This document shows, piece by piece, positions 63,155 to 64,000 of a stretch of 64,000 bases of DNA (position 1 is the first letter of the stretch; the number at the start of each line of letters is the position of its first letter). The notes beneath the pieces are model-generated. The model was not told the DNA's origin. It searched no databases and was given only the letters and a program-made list of their open reading frames with translations. A program made the translations under genes and the position numbers. The stretch is from Sphingomonas profundi. Lineage in GTDB: Bacteria; Pseudomonadota; Alphaproteobacteria; Sphingomonadales; Sphingomonadaceae. The stretch spans positions 186,001 to 250,000 of the forward strand of contig NZ_CP046535.1 in assembly GCF_009739515.1 (NCBI RefSeq), written 5' to 3'.

Positions 63155-64000
63155 TCAAGGTATCGTCTGCACGGCGGGCGCCGGGGGCATCGGCCCGCTG
63201 CCGGGTTTCAGCGTGCCGGCCGCCGGATCGCGTGGGCGCCGATCGCGCACCGGGCTCTGCAACGCCGCGTCGGCCGCGTGCAGCAGCGGCTGGTAGGGCG
63301 GGATCAGCACATCCCGCACGCGGCGCAGGTTGCGCTGCGGATCGTAGGGCACCACGGCCTCCACCAGCCGCGGCGCCTCCAGCACGCCCATGCTGGCGAG
63401 CAGGTTCGCTCGCGTGAGATATTCGTTGGCGAGCGCCTGCGCCAAGGCGGTGCGCGCATCCAGCAGGTCGCGCGTCTGATCCAGCACGTCCAGCGTGGTG
63501 CGCACGCCCGCGCGCTCCTGCTCGCGCGCGCCGGCGTAGGCGGCCTCGGCGCTGACCACGGCGTTGCGATAATCGGCGATCGTGCCGCGCGCGCCGATCA
63601 TCTGATCCCACGACTGGGCGATCGCCTGGCGCACCTCGCGGCGCGTCTGATCGACGAGATACCAGTCCTGATCGTTGCGCTTCTGCGCCTCCCGCACGCG
63701 GGAGGAGGTGAGGCCGGAGTTGAACACCGGCACCGTCGCCACCACGCCGCCGACGAAGAAGTCGCGCCGGCTGTCGATGAACTGGGTGACGGTATCGCGC
63801 CCGCCGGACGCCTGCAGCGACACGACCGGGCCGAACTCCGCCCGCGCCGTGCCGATCGCGGCGCGCGATGCATGCTCGCGTGCCATAGCGGCCAGCAGCG
63901 AGGGGTTGTTCTCGTCCGCCACGCCATAGGCCTGGTCGAGCGAGAGGGGCATGCCGGCCAGCGGCGGCTCCGGCGCCAGATCGCCCGGCAGCGCGCCTAC
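63155..64000 (-). CDS. TolC-family outer-membrane protein, C-terminal part
   Basis: The frame is open through the right edge of the window, so the N-terminus lies outside; the first ATG inside is 63952. The visible 281 codons cover the second half of an outer-membrane efflux protein: YGVADENNPSLLAAMA, VPVFNSGLTSSRVREAQKRN, then ERAGVRTTLDVLDQTRDLLD and NEYLTRANLLASMGVLEAPR. A low-complexity Pro/Ala tail follows. It differs in sequence from the tolC at 35.9-37.5 kb. It converges on the SMR-type gene. Confidence 0.87.
   Translation of the reverse strand, partial: VGALPGDLAPEPPLAGMPLSLDQAYGVADENNPSLLAAMAREHASRAAIGTARAEFGPVVSLQASGGRDTVTQFIDSRRDFFVGGVVATVPVFNSGLTSSRVREAQKRNDQDWYLVDQTRREVRQAIAQSWDQMIGARGTIADYRNAVVSAEAAYAGAREQERAGVRTTLDVLDQTRDLLDARTALAQALANEYLTRANLLASMGVLEAPRLVEAVVPYDPQRNLRRVRDVLIPPYQPLLHAADAALQSPVRDRRPRDPAAGTLKPGSGPMPPAPAVQTIP

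Overview
The window is chromosomal DNA of a high-GC alphaproteobacterium, most likely a sphingomonad (Sphingomonas or a close relative). The grounds are the very high GC and GC3, a PopZ-family pole organiser, an EipA/DUF1134 envelope protein, a metal-site PBG synthase of the alphaproteobacterial type, DUF6894/DUF5818-like small proteins, a sphingomonad-type TonB start, many TonB-dependent receptors, and short palindromic repeats of the kinds scattered through these genomes. This is inferred from family knowledge; no database was searched.

Layout. 0-3.3 kb: end of a fumarylacetoacetase-family gene, a methylsuccinyl-CoA-dehydrogenase-like enzyme, then debris (a frameshifted ORF, the front part of a conserved hypothetical gene, a truncated tonB). 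3.4-12 kb: leuA, folK, a family-5 type uracil-DNA glycosylase, and two TonB-dependent receptors facing each other, the second with a good Fur-box candidate. 12-21.4 kb: a cell-surface glycan island with a sugar-nucleotide epimerase, two giant modular glycosyltransferases reading outward from a shared intergenic region, a methyltransferase and a GT-B-fold transferase. 21.5-23.4 kb: a scar holding the back part of the same conserved hypothetical gene that is cut at 3 kb, a decayed AT-rich FRG-domain gene and a decayed IS5-like transposase, lying on the 3' side of tRNA-Ser.

23.5-42.8 kb is mostly housekeeping: eipA, pyrC, ygfZ, a LuxR solo, tRNA-Gly and tRNA-Arg, an apparent fdhD-hemB-acetyltransferase-gamma carbonic anhydrase operon, a lipid kinase, valS, popZ, tolC, pcm, tRNA-Cys, a Crp/Fnr regulator, an EF-hand protein and the rpsF-rpsR-rplI operon. 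42.8-54.5 kb holds an M61 peptidase, the fatty-acid set fabD/fabG/acpP/fabF followed by mltG, a GT87-like membrane transferase, a beta-helix protein, a CHAP protein and typA. 54.6-60.9 kb holds an isochorismatase-family hydrolase and a tightly coupled caa3-type cytochrome oxidase operon (subunit II with a fused cytochrome c domain, a subunit I+III fusion, a small membrane protein, CtaG, a three-heme cytochrome c). 61-64 kb: tRNA-Pro, a HAD-UbiA fusion, an SMR-like transporter and the C-terminal part of a second TolC-family gene.

The most notable points are: (i) joining base 3048 to base 21562 restores an open reading frame of one conserved gene family, so an 18.5-kb block appears to separate its halves; (ii) valS carries a near-perfect palindromic repeat in frame, plus a second, lower-GC insertion; (iii) two genes (the island epimerase and cox subunit II) have no ATG/GTG/TTG start able to give a complete protein, only ATT or ATC placed after a good ribosome binding site; (iv) the two giant glycosyltransferases share a repeated module of about 70 residues. 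No CRISPR array, rRNA, intact transposon or prophage was seen.
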